From: Agarophyton chilense
Taxonomy: Eukaryota; Rhodophyta; Florideophyceae; Gracilariales; Gracilariaceae
Direction: 5' to 3'
Assembly (NCBI GenBank): GCA_030374765.1
Contig: JARGXX010000075.1
Coordinates: forward strand, 558,001 to 622,000
DNA length: 64,000 nt
Shown: positions 9,561 through 19,824 of the stretch, in pieces
How positions within the stretch are numbered: the stretch's first letter is position 1
How the letters are laid out: each line of letters opens with the position of its first letter
Translations under genes and position numbers: made by a program
Notes under the pieces: generated by a model
Seen by the model: the letters and a program-made list of their open reading frames with translations, nothing else
What the model was told of the DNA's origin: nothing
The model's database searches: none

Positions 9561-10217
9561 TTACTTCTTTCGCCTCTTCTTTCGCCCTGCTGGTGCTTTT
9601 CGTTTTGTGAAAGTTGCCAGTGCTGTAAAGCGTTCTTCCGCATCCTCTGTAGGTGATGCATTTACCTCCTCACTTTCGCGTACTCGTTTCACGCCTGACT
9701 CCCATTTCTTACTAACAAGCTTAGCTATCACCTGTTCACCCTGTTCTTCTTCAAATTCGAACCCCTCTGTATGCGCTTCTCCGTCTCCTTCCCCATCTTG
9801 TGATGCGCGAACATCCTCTTCAGTGACTTCAGTCCAATGAAACACAGATTCAGCAGATAATGGATACCCATTTTCATCTACTTCTTGTCCAGGTATCACC
9901 GCTTCTTGCTTTTCACCCTCCACGTTTTCGACTAGTTTAATCTCTCCTTGAGTAGCCTGCATTGCAATTTCCATCATTTGTTGTATGGCACGGCTTTCAT
10001 TGTGGCCAGAGGTCCGTTTACCCTCCCTTCGTTCTTGGGCTCGCTGCTTCTCATTACGTTCGGCAATTTCTCGCAGCAGCCGTTGACGGTTTGCTATGTG
10101 TTTTGCTCCAGCCTCGTGTTGATCTCTTTGTGGCCTATTGTCTGCTATCCAAAGGTTACATATTTTGCACAGATGTTGCGTCGGCCCGCGTCGGCTTTGC
10201 TTTGCTTTTGGTGACAT
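9561..10217 (-). CDS. U1-C/matrin-type zinc-finger protein, WBP4/FBP21-like
   Basis: A 218-residue, highly charged protein. Its N-terminus carries a single U1-C/matrin C2H2 finger: CKICN, then H at DQHEAGAKHIAN (C-x2-C-x~15-H-x5-H). A basic helix RQRLLREIAERNEKQRAQERREG follows directly. This order, with the finger at residues ~17-40 and then a charged coil, is that of WBP4/FBP21, a spliceosomal protein of the pre-catalytic complex. A short segment, VDENGYPLSAESVFHW, may stand where a WW or OCRE-like element is found in some relatives, but I see no intact WW domain. The C-terminus is a lysine/arginine tail (RKKRRKK) typical of a nuclear localisation signal. Nuclear, RNA-associated function is likely; the exact orthologue is uncertain. 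Confidence 0.65.
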   Translation of the reverse strand: MSPKAKQSRRGPTQHLCKICNLWIADNRPQRDQHEAGAKHIANRQRLLREIAERNEKQRAQERREGKRTSGHNESRAIQQMMEIAMQATQGEIKLVENVEGEKQEAVIPGQEVDENGYPLSAESVFHWTEVTEEDVRASQDGEGDGEAHTEGFEFEEEQGEQVIAKLVSKKWESGVKRVRESEEVNASPTEDAEERFTALATFTKRKAPAGRKKRRKK

Positions 10218-10677
10218 GACATCTTGCGTTTCTGGTTTCAGCTTTGTGGTCTTCGCAGCAGTGCTCGCTGGGGAATTTCAAGGGCCCAAAACCGTCACCT
10301 TCGGATAGGAGACTCGAAAACATTTCTGTCTCGAATATTTAACGGAAAAATAAGGTACCGCGGCAGCGTAGTTTGACCTTTTTCATTCCACAAATTGATC
10401 CTCGTACGCCTTTCACCGTGAGAGATTTTGAGGAAACATGCAAAGCGGACGCCATTTCTTCTCCAGCCAACCATGAACATTGCGAGATTTCAAGTTTTGT
10501 TTCTTGCTGCCTTTATCGTATCACGGCCTGAATTATCTGCCGAACACTCCACCGTAAGAGGTGCCTGAGTTCGGGTCCTGGACGATTGCCGCTGCCCTAA
10601 GAAAGAAGGAAGGATCAAGGAGTCCTCCAATCGATTTCTAAGTTTTCTTCCGCACAAAAGCGGAACCGAAATACGAG
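10218..10677. promoter_or_regulatory. Bidirectional promoter region between WBP4-like gene and BRR2
   Basis: The 460 bp between two divergent starts, both of genes acting in splicing. No TATA box or other defined motif was identified; the call rests on layout. The shared promoter could co-express the two, which is inference. Confidence 0.45.
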
Positions 10678-13600
10678 ATGGTGGATGAACGCGACATTAT
10701 GAAGCAATATTCTTATAAGGCCACGTCAAAACTAGTCATTGAAAATGAAAAGCGAAGACCCCGTGAGCAGTCTTCTGGCATAACACCATTACAATCTGAA
10801 AACATGCCTGGGCGTATGGGTGACAAGGTTACCACATCCCGCCGTCCAACGTCAGTCGCCAAACGCATAGAAAAGAGAAAAGACCAAGGTTCCCAAGCTG
10901 AGCCAGCTGAATTCATTGACCAGTCAGTGCTGGACGTTGCAAAAGATTTAGATCTTGGAGGAAATGAGCACACTTATGTTCCAACCACTCGCGTATCTCA
11001 ACGAGCCTTCGAGGCGCTCTTAGCTTTCGTTATGTCAAAGCTTGGCGACCAGCCTCGTGAACTCCTACGGAGCGCAACGGATGAAGTCCTACTCACAATG
11101 AAGGATGAAAAGCTTCAAGAAACTGAGAAAAAAAAGTTAACCGAAGTTTTATTTGGCGTGAGCATGGATTCCGATGAGTTCACTAGGTTGAGTCTGTTTT
11201 GCTCTCAGATTAACGATTACAAGATGGATGACGATCCTGCTGTGCAAAGCGAAATCAATCCACAAGGCATTCTTCCGGTTCTACAAAACATCGATGATGA
11301 TGAAGATGAAATTGCAGATGAAGTTGTTGAAGTTGAAACAGAAGGAATTGCAGAAGAACGACATCAAGGTGTTCGCAGCAAAGATTTCAAGGCAGTTAAG
11401 GCTGCTAACGAACAGCTCAGTGCTGGAGGAACTAACACCGTTGATCTTAAGGATATCGATGCTTTTTGGCTAGAACGCCAATTGAGTGTCTTCTATGAAG
11501 ATACTGAGATATGTCGACACTTATCTAATAAAATATTAGATGTTCTTCAACATGATGACAACGACCGCATGATCGAGAACGAACTGGCATCAATATTGGA
11601 TTTCGACAAGCTCGACTTCATATCAATGCTGTTGGACAACAGGAAATCGATTTCTTTTTGCGTTAGGCTAGCACGAGCAAAGGATGCAGAAGAGAAACGT
11701 CGAATTAGGGAGGACATGCAAAATGATGAATTCGGGGCTAAACTTCTAGAGTCTCTCAGTGTTGACGATGAAACGCAAACCCTGCAAGATGAGAGGTGCA
11801 AACGTTCAGACGGTGATAAAACGAAAAAGCGTGAACGAACAAAATCGGTAGCATTTGTGGATGAAACCCGAAATAACGTTCATGGAGAAAGCCTCAAGCC
11901 TAACTTCACGCTACGAAAACTGGATATTGACAGTCTTAAGTTTCAGAGAGGCGGGAGGCTTATGACAGTAAGAGACTGCAAGTTACCAGAAGGATCTGAG
12001 CACGTGACAAACAAGGATTTCGAGGAGTGGCACATTCCAGCAGTAAGTGCTGTTCCGCACAAGTCTGTAAGGTTGATCCCGATAACACGAATGCCTGGTT
12101 GGGCTCAGCCAGCCTTCTCAAATACTCAACAACTGAATAGGATGCAATCACAGGTGTATCCTTGCGCTTTCGAATCTGACGAGAACATGCTACTATGTGC
12201 ACCCACCGGAGCAGGGAAGACAAACGTGGCTGTGCTAACAATACTGCGGTGCTTAGCGAACACAATTCCTGCTGGTGATACAAGCATCGCAAACGCAAAT
12301 GTTGAATCATTCAAAGTAGTCTACGTTGCACCGATGAAGGCCTTAGTTGCAGAAGTGGTTCACAACCTTTCTAAGAGGCTCGATTCCCTTGGACTTGAAG
12401 TCAGAGAGCTCACCGGTGATGTTGGGATGTCTAAAAAGGATATAGAAAAAACACAAGTCATTGTGACAACTCCTGAAAAATGGGACATCATTACTCGCAA
12501 AAGCAATGAAAAAACTTTCTTGACTTTGATTCAACTTCTCATAGTCGATGAAATTCATCTTCTACACGACGAACGTGGGCCGGTTCTTGAGACTCTCGTA
12601 GCTAGAACTTTGCGGAATGTAGAAGCCGGAACAGCAGCAACGCGTGTTGTGGGGCTAAGTGCAACTCTTCCAAACTACAAAGACGTAGCCACATTTCTAA
12701 GGGTCGATAAGACCAAAGGTTTATTCTACTTTGACTCTACTCATCGCCCTTGTCCATTACAACAGTGTTATGTGGGCATCACTGCAAAAAAGGCGTTCAA
12801 GAGGTTTCAGCTTATGAATGAGCTAACTTATAACAAAGTTAAGCTACAAGTTCAGACCTCAAACCAGGTCATAGTTTTTGTCCATAGCAGGAAGGAAACC
12901 GGGGCGACATGTCGTTTCCTCATCGAAAAAGCAATTGAAGACCAAATTGTGGACCAGTTCCTAAATCCTACAAGTGCTTCTTATGAGATCATTCAATCGG
13001 AGCTGGCAAATGTGACTGAGAAGGATCTTTCAAACATTCTTGAACATGGACTTGCCATACATCATGCCGGAATGGCTCGAAGCGATAGGCAGTTGGTGGA
13101 AGCCCTTTTTGAAAAAGGACACGTCAAGGTTTTGGTATCTACTGCTACACTAGCCTGGGGTGTAAACTTGCCGGCTCATGCAGTCATCATAAAAGGAACA
13201 CAAGTTTATTCCCCACAACACGGTCGTTGGATAGAACTTTCGTCGATGGACGTGATGCAAATGATGGGAAGGGCGGGTCGGCCTCAGTTTGACAATTATG
13301 GTGAGGGATACATTATTACTTCGAAAAGTGATGTCTTATATTATTTGTCACTCCTTAACAACCAGTTGCCGATTGAGTCCCAATTCATATCTAGCATTAC
13401 AGATATGTTGAACGCCGAAGTCGCGACCGGGTCGGTGTCTTCTGTAACGGAAGGTTCTCAGTGGTTATGTTACACTTATCTTTACGTAAGAATGCTCAGG
13501 AACCCCACGTTATACGGCATTGCGGCCGATGAAAGTCAAGAAGACAATGCATTGGAGCGCAGGAGGGCGGAATTGATTCATGCGGCAGCCTTAGAGCTTC

Positions 13601-16600
13601 ATCGTTGTGGCCTTGTCGTTTATGACAAGCGAACTGGAGAATTAACTGGTACAGCTCTGGGCAAAGTTGCATCCGGTTTTTATGTGGGTCATGATTCTAT
13701 GTCCATATACACTGAGCAAATGAGAAGTACAACAACAGACATAGATCTACTTCATATATTTTCAATGTCAAATGAATTTCAACATGTGCAGGTACGCGAA
13801 GAAGAAAAACTTGAATTAGCTAGGCTAGCTGAAAGAGTTCCAATACCAATCAAAGAATCTCTAGATGAACCCACAGCTAAAGTCAGCGTTCTTCTCCAAT
13901 CCTTCATTTCGAGACTTGGACTAGACGGACTTGCTCTTAAAGCAGATATGGTGTACGTTACACAAAGTGCTGCACGCCTTACACGAGCTCTGGTAGAGGT
14001 CGCGCTCCACGAGAACTGGGCCGGTTTATTTGACAGAGCACTGAGCTTGTACAAAAGCGTTACTGCTCAACAGTGGCCTTCCCAAACTCCTCTCCGACAA
14101 TTTGGACATGCTGTTGGAGATGAAGTGCTGCACAGAATCGAGAGAAAAGACATACCGTTCGAGAAGTACTACGATTTGACAGTTTCAGAGGTCGGGGAGC
14201 TTTTGCGCGATTCGAAGCTTGGCACGACGGTACATCGACTGGTCCATTCCCTTCCGCGGCTCGAGGTTGAAGCCAACGTTCGTCCGTTGTCAAGATCAAT
14301 ACTAGAGGTTGAGCTCGCAATTATTCCAGACTTCAGGTTCGACAGGAAGCTGCACAAATCAGGAGAGGGGTTTTGGATTGTAGTAGAAGATGCAGATTCT
14401 GAGAAGCTGCTTCATTCTGAGTTATTCTTCTTGAGGCCAGCTGTTGCAGCAGAGGAGCACACGCTCAGCTTTATAATGAAGCTTACAACTCCTACACCTC
14501 CACAATACTTTTTGCGATGTGTGAGTGATCGATGGATAGCGCCGGCAACCGTAGTGCCTTTGTCTTTTCAGGCTCTACATCTCCCAGAAAAGTTTGGGGC
14601 GTACACTGAACTGACCAGCGTAAAGCCGCTTTCAGTCTCCAAAGCCTTTAGGGAAGACGAGTCGATGGCTGATAAAGGAGACGAAGAAAAGCTGGTTTAT
14701 CGAGAAGCTATGTCGGAGAGCAAGCGATACTTTGAAACCGAGTCAACTCATTTCACAAAACTGCAGTCCCAAGCTTTTGAAGTGCTTTTTGACTCTGATG
14801 TGAACGCAGTTGTAGCTTCTCTTCCTGGCGAAGAACGAGACATCTGCGGGGAATTGTGTGTCGCCAGGTTGTTTACACAAAACCCGACAGCTACCGCCGT
14901 ATGGGTGGTAGGGAGGGGCAGGACTGCAGTTCACCGTAGATACAAGTCTTTCGTGGAAGGACTGGGAAGGCATTTGGAATTAGCTGTTCGCAAGTTTCTT
15001 TATGAAGGAAGCAAGGAGATCTCTTTTCTGCGCTCGGCATCGGGCGCTGTAATAATCACGACCCCAGAGCGCTGGGATATGTTCTCAAGACGATGGAGGC
15101 AAAAGCGAGAGAGTAAAATAATGAAGAAGATAGGCCTTCTTGTCTTGGATGGAGTGCATCACCTTTCGGATAAAGGCAGCGTAGGTTCTGTGATGGAGAT
15201 AATAGGATCGAGATCTAGATATCAAGCTGCCGAAGCCATGGAGCAAGGAACTGATACTATGCGCATCGTTGCTCTGAGTGACCCTGTAGCCAACGCCAGA
15301 GATATCGGGCATTGGATAGGAGCACCACCTTCGGCAGTGTTCTCATTTCATCCGAAGACTCTTCTTGAGAACTTCAGTCTGGATGTTATTGGTTCAGCTT
15401 TCAGCAGAGGACCCCGAAGTACAAGAGCTGCATCCCTTGCTAAACCTGTTTTCACATCCATTCAAAAGCATGTTGGGGCCAAACTGGAGAAAGCGATCGT
15501 CTTTGTCTCGTCTCGAAAAATGGCACGAAGCCTTGCCCAGCATCTTCTTGAATTAGCAACTCTTGGTGGTGATTCGAATCGATTTGGAAATGTTAATTCT
15601 ATTCCAAATCCAGTACTGGAACAAATACCAACGCTTAGTTTACGGCGGACTCTTTCTCATGGTATTGCCTATCTCCACGAAGGTTTGGAAGAAACTGAAC
15701 AAACTTTAGTGCTACAATTATTCGCGGAGCAAAAGTGTACCGTGTTGGTGGCAAACTCTGTTCTGTGCTGGACTGTGGGAAAGCTGAGCGCTCGCCTTGT
15801 GATTCTGGCGGGTACCTCATGTGATGACAGCGGTGCTTATGTCACTAGTCGAGCAGAATACAGTTCTAGTGATCTACTGAAGATGTTGTGCTGTGTCAGA
15901 GATGTTGAGAACCACACCAGCCGCCGAAAGGCTGTTATCATAACAGAACCACCGCTTCGAAAGCAATATGAGTTATATGCACTCGAGCCTTTTCCGGCTG
16001 AATCCCAACTGCCTCGCTTTCTCGCTGATCACTTCAATGCTGAGATTGAAGCGGGAGTAATTGATACAAAGCAAGAAGCAGTGGACTACTTAACATGGAC
16101 ATTCTTCTATAGAAGATTGCCAAAGAACCCTAACTACTACGGGATGAGTGGCGTGTCACACGTTGAAATCTCGAATCACTTATCCGAGATAGTAGAGACG
16201 ACTTTATCAGACTTGGAGTCTTCGAAATGTATTTCGCTGGAAACTGAAGACGAAGTTGGCGATGTCGAGCGTTCTCAACAGCGTTTGAGTACCCAAGACA
16301 TCGGCAGGGTTGCTGCTCACTTCTACATTAGGCATGCTACTGTTGAACTGTTTGCTTCCTCTGTCACTGCGAACACTAAGGTCAGAGGTCTCCTCGACAT
16401 CTTGTCTTTGGCTGCAGAGTTCAGTGAAATTCCCGTTCGACTAGGAGATGAAGAGGTTTTGGGCAAGTTGGTCGATAAAGCTCCGATTGCACTCGAAGAT
16501 GCTCGTGAAACATCTTTCTCGAGTCCACATGTTAAAGCACATCTTCTCTTACAGGCACAGTTAATTCGTGAACGACTCACAAATGAAATTGCAGAAGATC

Positions 16601-17355
16601 AAAAACGAATTGTGTTGACCGGTGTTCGTTTGCTAAGAGCAATGGTGGACGTCGTCGCAATCGAAGGCTGGTTGCAGCCGGTACTAGCGGCAATCGAACT
16701 TGGACAAATGCTGGTTCAAGGACTCTGGGATCAAGCATTTCCGTTGATGCAACTTCCTCACATTGACCGAACAATTGCACTTTCCTTAAGCGAGGAGCAC
16801 AATGTGTCTGATATTTTCGGATTTCTCGATATGGACGACGAGAATCGTTCCAAGGTGCTCAAATCCCTGACGAGTAATCAAGTATTGGAAATGTCGGAAG
16901 CGTGTCAAGTACTCCCAAACTTGAATGACTTCGTTATAGAGTCTGTGGTGAGTTCAACAGAAGACGATGGCACTACTGTGACTCGTATGGTTGTGGTGTT
17001 ATCACGAAACGAGGAAGATGAAGAGACCAATGACAACAACGCTCGAAATACTGTACCAACAGTCAGTGCTCCTCTCTATCCTGAGAAGAGGGAAGAAGGT
17101 TGGTGGGTGGTTGTAGGAAACCCGGACACAAACACTTTGCTGAGTTTGAGACATGTAGGTCTAAAGAAGCGTGCGAAGGTGAAGCTTGAGTTTGATTCTC
17201 CTCCTACTGGTCACCACAAATTGCAGCTCTCTCTTCTTTCTGATTCGTATATTGATTGTGACCAAGAAGACACATTTCAAGTGAAAATTCTCGGTCGTGG
17301 TGGTGGTGACGATCAGGGGCAGGGGGGACCATTGGCCTCCAAAGTGGTTGAATAA
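10678..17355 (+). CDS. BRR2: BRR2 (SNRNP200), U5 snRNP Ski2-like RNA helicase
   Basis: Unwinds U4/U6 snRNA to activate the spliceosome. The single 2,225-codon frame has no intron; family length is about 2,140-2,170. The N-terminus shows the BRR2 signature, with YSYKATSKLVIENEKRRPRE followed by PGRMGDKV. Cassette 1 has Walker A APTGAGKT at residues 508-515, the DExH box DEIH at 624-627, SATLPNY, and the helicase motif MMGRAGRPQFD, followed by winged-helix and Sec63-like domains. Cassette 2 keeps the overall plan (TTPERWDMFSRRW, NPNYYGM, second Sec63 unit). Its Walker A position reads LPGEERD at 1382-1388 and its motif II reads LDGVHHL near 1490-1496, so ATP binding there looks lost. This is further decay than in the human protein, where cassette 2 is inactive as a helicase but keeps GSGKT. 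The N-terminal region before cassette 1 contains acidic runs and the PWI-like section. Confidence 0.97.
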   Translation: MVDERDIMKQYSYKATSKLVIENEKRRPREQSSGITPLQSENMPGRMGDKVTTSRRPTSVAKRIEKRKDQGSQAEPAEFIDQSVLDVAKDLDLGGNEHTYVPTTRVSQRAFEALLAFVMSKLGDQPRELLRSATDEVLLTMKDEKLQETEKKKLTEVLFGVSMDSDEFTRLSLFCSQINDYKMDDDPAVQSEINPQGILPVLQNIDDDEDEIADEVVEVETEGIAEERHQGVRSKDFKAVKAANEQLSAGGTNTVDLKDIDAFWLERQLSVFYEDTEICRHLSNKILDVLQHDDNDRMIENELASILDFDKLDFISMLLDNRKSISFCVRLARAKDAEEKRRIREDMQNDEFGAKLLESLSVDDETQTLQDERCKRSDGDKTKKRERTKSVAFVDETRNNVHGESLKPNFTLRKLDIDSLKFQRGGRLMTVRDCKLPEGSEHVTNKDFEEWHIPAVSAVPHKSVRLIPITRMPGWAQPAFSNTQQLNRMQSQVYPCAFESDENMLLCAPTGAGKTNVAVLTILRCLANTIPAGDTSIANANVESFKVVYVAPMKALVAEVVHNLSKRLDSLGLEVRELTGDVGMSKKDIEKTQVIVTTPEKWDIITRKSNEKTFLTLIQLLIVDEIHLLHDERGPVLETLVARTLRNVEAGTAATRVVGLSATLPNYKDVATFLRVDKTKGLFYFDSTHRPCPLQQCYVGITAKKAFKRFQLMNELTYNKVKLQVQTSNQVIVFVHSRKETGATCRFLIEKAIEDQIVDQFLNPTSASYEIIQSELANVTEKDLSNILEHGLAIHHAGMARSDRQLVEALFEKGHVKVLVSTATLAWGVNLPAHAVIIKGTQVYSPQHGRWIELSSMDVMQMMGRAGRPQFDNYGEGYIITSKSDVLYYLSLLNNQLPIESQFISSITDMLNAEVATGSVSSVTEGSQWLCYTYLYVRMLRNPTLYGIAADESQEDNALERRRAELIHAAALELHRCGLVVYDKRTGELTGTALGKVASGFYVGHDSMSIYTEQMRSTTTDIDLLHIFSMSNEFQHVQVREEEKLELARLAERVPIPIKESLDEPTAKVSVLLQSFISRLGLDGLALKADMVYVTQSAARLTRALVEVALHENWAGLFDRALSLYKSVTAQQWPSQTPLRQFGHAVGDEVLHRIERKDIPFEKYYDLTVSEVGELLRDSKLGTTVHRLVHSLPRLEVEANVRPLSRSILEVELAIIPDFRFDRKLHKSGEGFWIVVEDADSEKLLHSELFFLRPAVAAEEHTLSFIMKLTTPTPPQYFLRCVSDRWIAPATVVPLSFQALHLPEKFGAYTELTSVKPLSVSKAFREDESMADKGDEEKLVYREAMSESKRYFETESTHFTKLQSQAFEVLFDSDVNAVVASLPGEERDICGELCVARLFTQNPTATAVWVVGRGRTAVHRRYKSFVEGLGRHLELAVRKFLYEGSKEISFLRSASGAVIITTPERWDMFSRRWRQKRESKIMKKIGLLVLDGVHHLSDKGSVGSVMEIIGSRSRYQAAEAMEQGTDTMRIVALSDPVANARDIGHWIGAPPSAVFSFHPKTLLENFSLDVIGSAFSRGPRSTRAASLAKPVFTSIQKHVGAKLEKAIVFVSSRKMARSLAQHLLELATLGGDSNRFGNVNSIPNPVLEQIPTLSLRRTLSHGIAYLHEGLEETEQTLVLQLFAEQKCTVLVANSVLCWTVGKLSARLVILAGTSCDDSGAYVTSRAEYSSSDLLKMLCCVRDVENHTSRRKAVIITEPPLRKQYELYALEPFPAESQLPRFLADHFNAEIEAGVIDTKQEAVDYLTWTFFYRRLPKNPNYYGMSGVSHVEISNHLSEIVETTLSDLESSKCISLETEDEVGDVERSQQRLSTQDIGRVAAHFYIRHATVELFASSVTANTKVRGLLDILSLAAEFSEIPVRLGDEEVLGKLVDKAPIALEDARETSFSSPHVKAHLLLQAQLIRERLTNEIAEDQKRIVLTGVRLLRAMVDVVAIEGWLQPVLAAIELGQMLVQGLWDQAFPLMQLPHIDRTIALSLSEEHNVSDIFGFLDMDDENRSKVLKSLTSNQVLEMSEACQVLPNLNDFVIESVVSSTEDDGTTVTRMVVVLSRNEEDEETNDNNARNTVPTVSAPLYPEKREEGWWVVVGNPDTNTLLSLRHVGLKKRAKVKLEFDSPPTGHHKLQLSLLSDSYIDCDQEDTFQVKILGRGGGDDQGQGGPLASKVVE

Positions 17356-19824
17356 ATTTAAGAGATTTTCTTGTACTCTACTGAAACCAAGCGAAATGAA
17401 CACCGGCGCTGAAGTTGTTTCTTTGTCTTCGTCTGTCCTTCATGATGTTCATTTCGCCCATCTCAAGCCCCAACTAACACAATCTGTATCTCAGTACTAA
17501 ATAATACGACGACCTCAATTAGACATTGTTATGGGGCAATCATCGGTTGCTTTTCGACCGAAAAGAGATTCGTGAACACTATCTCAAAGATAGAAATCAA
17601 AGATTGGTTCTGGTTTAAGCCACTACATGCACATGCAGATGGAACATATGAAGTCAACTTAGCGGTACCATTCAACACCACTGCCATCAGATTGCGTTCT
17701 AATAGATCCCCCATCGTATTCACGAGTTTTCTATTTAGGGCATTTTCTTTAAGAAGCGATAGCTATTTGAAGAACGAAACAGCTCCTAGTTTGTATGCTC
17801 CTTGTGTGCATGTGAAGAACCAAACTAGAATTCTGCAGCAAATGGCACAAGATGAGCAGTTGTCTGATTTTTGTTCATCAGATTGCGCCGATGACTGAAA
17901 TATCACAGAAACCCCTCGCGAAGAGGTATCTAGCCAGCTGAGAAATGATTAGAATGTATTCGACTATTCAGCGATAACACTGGAAAGTGTTCGTTCTGTC
18001 ACCGATCTGAATTGCGAGGATGTTGGTAAACAAATACCAAATTCAGGGATGTGGGAGTTGTAGACAGAATGTAGTCAATACTATAGATCACTACTTCCTA
18101 CAGTTGTCCAAAGCGGGCACCGTCAAGAAGGTTGTGTTTTCCTTCTCTTCGAATATGAACGTTTGAGTGTTGCCGGAATTATCATCAAGTAGCCTGATAG
18201 GGTGCTGGCCTTTATAGTGAGAGAACGTTTCTTTCAAAAGTACCTTTCTTTGCTGCGTATTAATAGAGAGTAGCATGCCCATACAAGAAAGGGGGAGAGA
18301 GAGAGAGAGACAGCGGTGTGATACAATCGATTGGAGTGTCATCAGATGGCATTGGGACTTGCTCATCTGTTTTAATAATGCGATTGGAGTTTCACATCAG
18401 GGTCCAAGATAGCGACCTCAGCGGTTGTAGCCCCGGGTTCTAGAAACGATTATCGCCCATCATTACGACCGATTTTCATTAGAATTTCGTTTCTACTCAT
18501 AGTTTTAAAGGTGTGTATTGCTTTAACGTCTTGAAGCGTATGCCTTTTCAGTTAAAAAAAAGAAATCCGATGGCGATTTCAGGAGAGGGCTTACTATCGG
18601 ACTGGAGTTTGTATCATCTGTAATAATTGTTGGACTGGAACTAGGCGTAACAATTTCTTCTCAATCGGATTTGTTAAACGCTCGTATTTTTGACTGTCTT
18701 TTGCCTTGTTCCTCAGAATGTCCCCCTTGATCATAAAAGCAGCCCGTCCTAGTGGAATTTACGTGTTTCGCGGATACGTTCGCTCACAAGTTGTGAATCA
18801 CAACCAGGCGTTAACTCCACAGTTTAAAACTGTACAAGTCGAGTGTTTATTCTTTTTTTTTGGAAGCTACTAGCTCCAAAAGAGCGGAAAAAAAATCGGC
18901 AAACGCAATGACTAAGAGATCAGTGTTTTTAGAGTTCTTAAAGGGAAATTTCTTCAAACCCATAAGCCACAAAGGGCAACAAACAAGAACGCCAACATTT
19001 ATCTCAAAAACACTAAACATATCAAATATGGCGCGACCATTCAGGCAAGTGTAGTATCTAATGAGAATAATAGCGTGTCTCTCGACAGCATACTATCGAT
19101 GGACGGTGAGGTTTCCTGCGTTCTTCCACTAGGGTAGTCCAACATCACTGGAGTATACTCTGGAACTCGGAAGTTCAAACACGAGCGAGATTAAACAAGT
19201 CGTCTACTCTCGGAACTTACCTGAACAGCTTCATGGCTTTCATTATGATATGATGGGCCATGTCGCACAACTTTCTGTTCTTCTCGACCCTTCGTCGGCA
19301 TCTCCTTCACTATATATAAGCTGAAGATACCCCCCCGAGAGATATCCTCTTGTCTGCAAAGCTTCACAGCAATTCTCTATGCAAGTGTACCATCAAAGGT
19401 CGTTTATCTCAAGCGCTTGTTTACGTAATAGAGTCAATTGTCGAGTTTGATGCCGATTAAGGTCCTGCTGTTGAGTGCATCCCTTGGGCTGTATTTGCCT
19501 TCCAGTGTGTACCGAGTATAAGGGCAACATATACTTGGCGCCTACTTATAAAAACGTATCATTGGTATTAAGAGTACTAGACTCTTTCCGCAGCCAGATT
19601 CTGCTCTTGCGGAAATGCTCGGTGGGTTCATGGAAAGCCCAAATGAGGCAGGGCTGATGCAAAGCTAGGGCTGATATTCTGTTCATATCACAGGAAATTA
19701 GTGCAATACTGCTTCGTTCTGAAACACATGGTTGTTCATTGGAGAGAAGGCACTACTCGAAAATCAGTAGGCAATCCCAGGGCGTCAATTAAAGAGAGAG
19801 ATATTTGTGCAGAGTAAAGAAAAG
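17356..19824. other. 2.5-kb intergenic region without recognisable genes
   Basis: Lies between the BRR2 stop and the 3' end of the phosphatase gene. The longest ORF (17,572-17,898, +, 108 codons) has no similarity I recognise and no supporting context. A short GA microsatellite lies at 18,295-18,310. A TATATATAAG string occurs near 19,312 without a convincing gene after it. No tRNA or snRNA was recognised. Confidence 0.4.
18295..18310. repeat. (GA)n microsatellite
   Basis: Eight consecutive GA dinucleotides are visible directly in the sequence, within the long intergenic region. Confidence 0.9.

Noticed and set aside
17572-17898. 108-codon ORF downstream of BRR2
   Set aside because: No recognisable motif and no neighbour or promoter support; the length is within chance for a 2.5-kb spacer.
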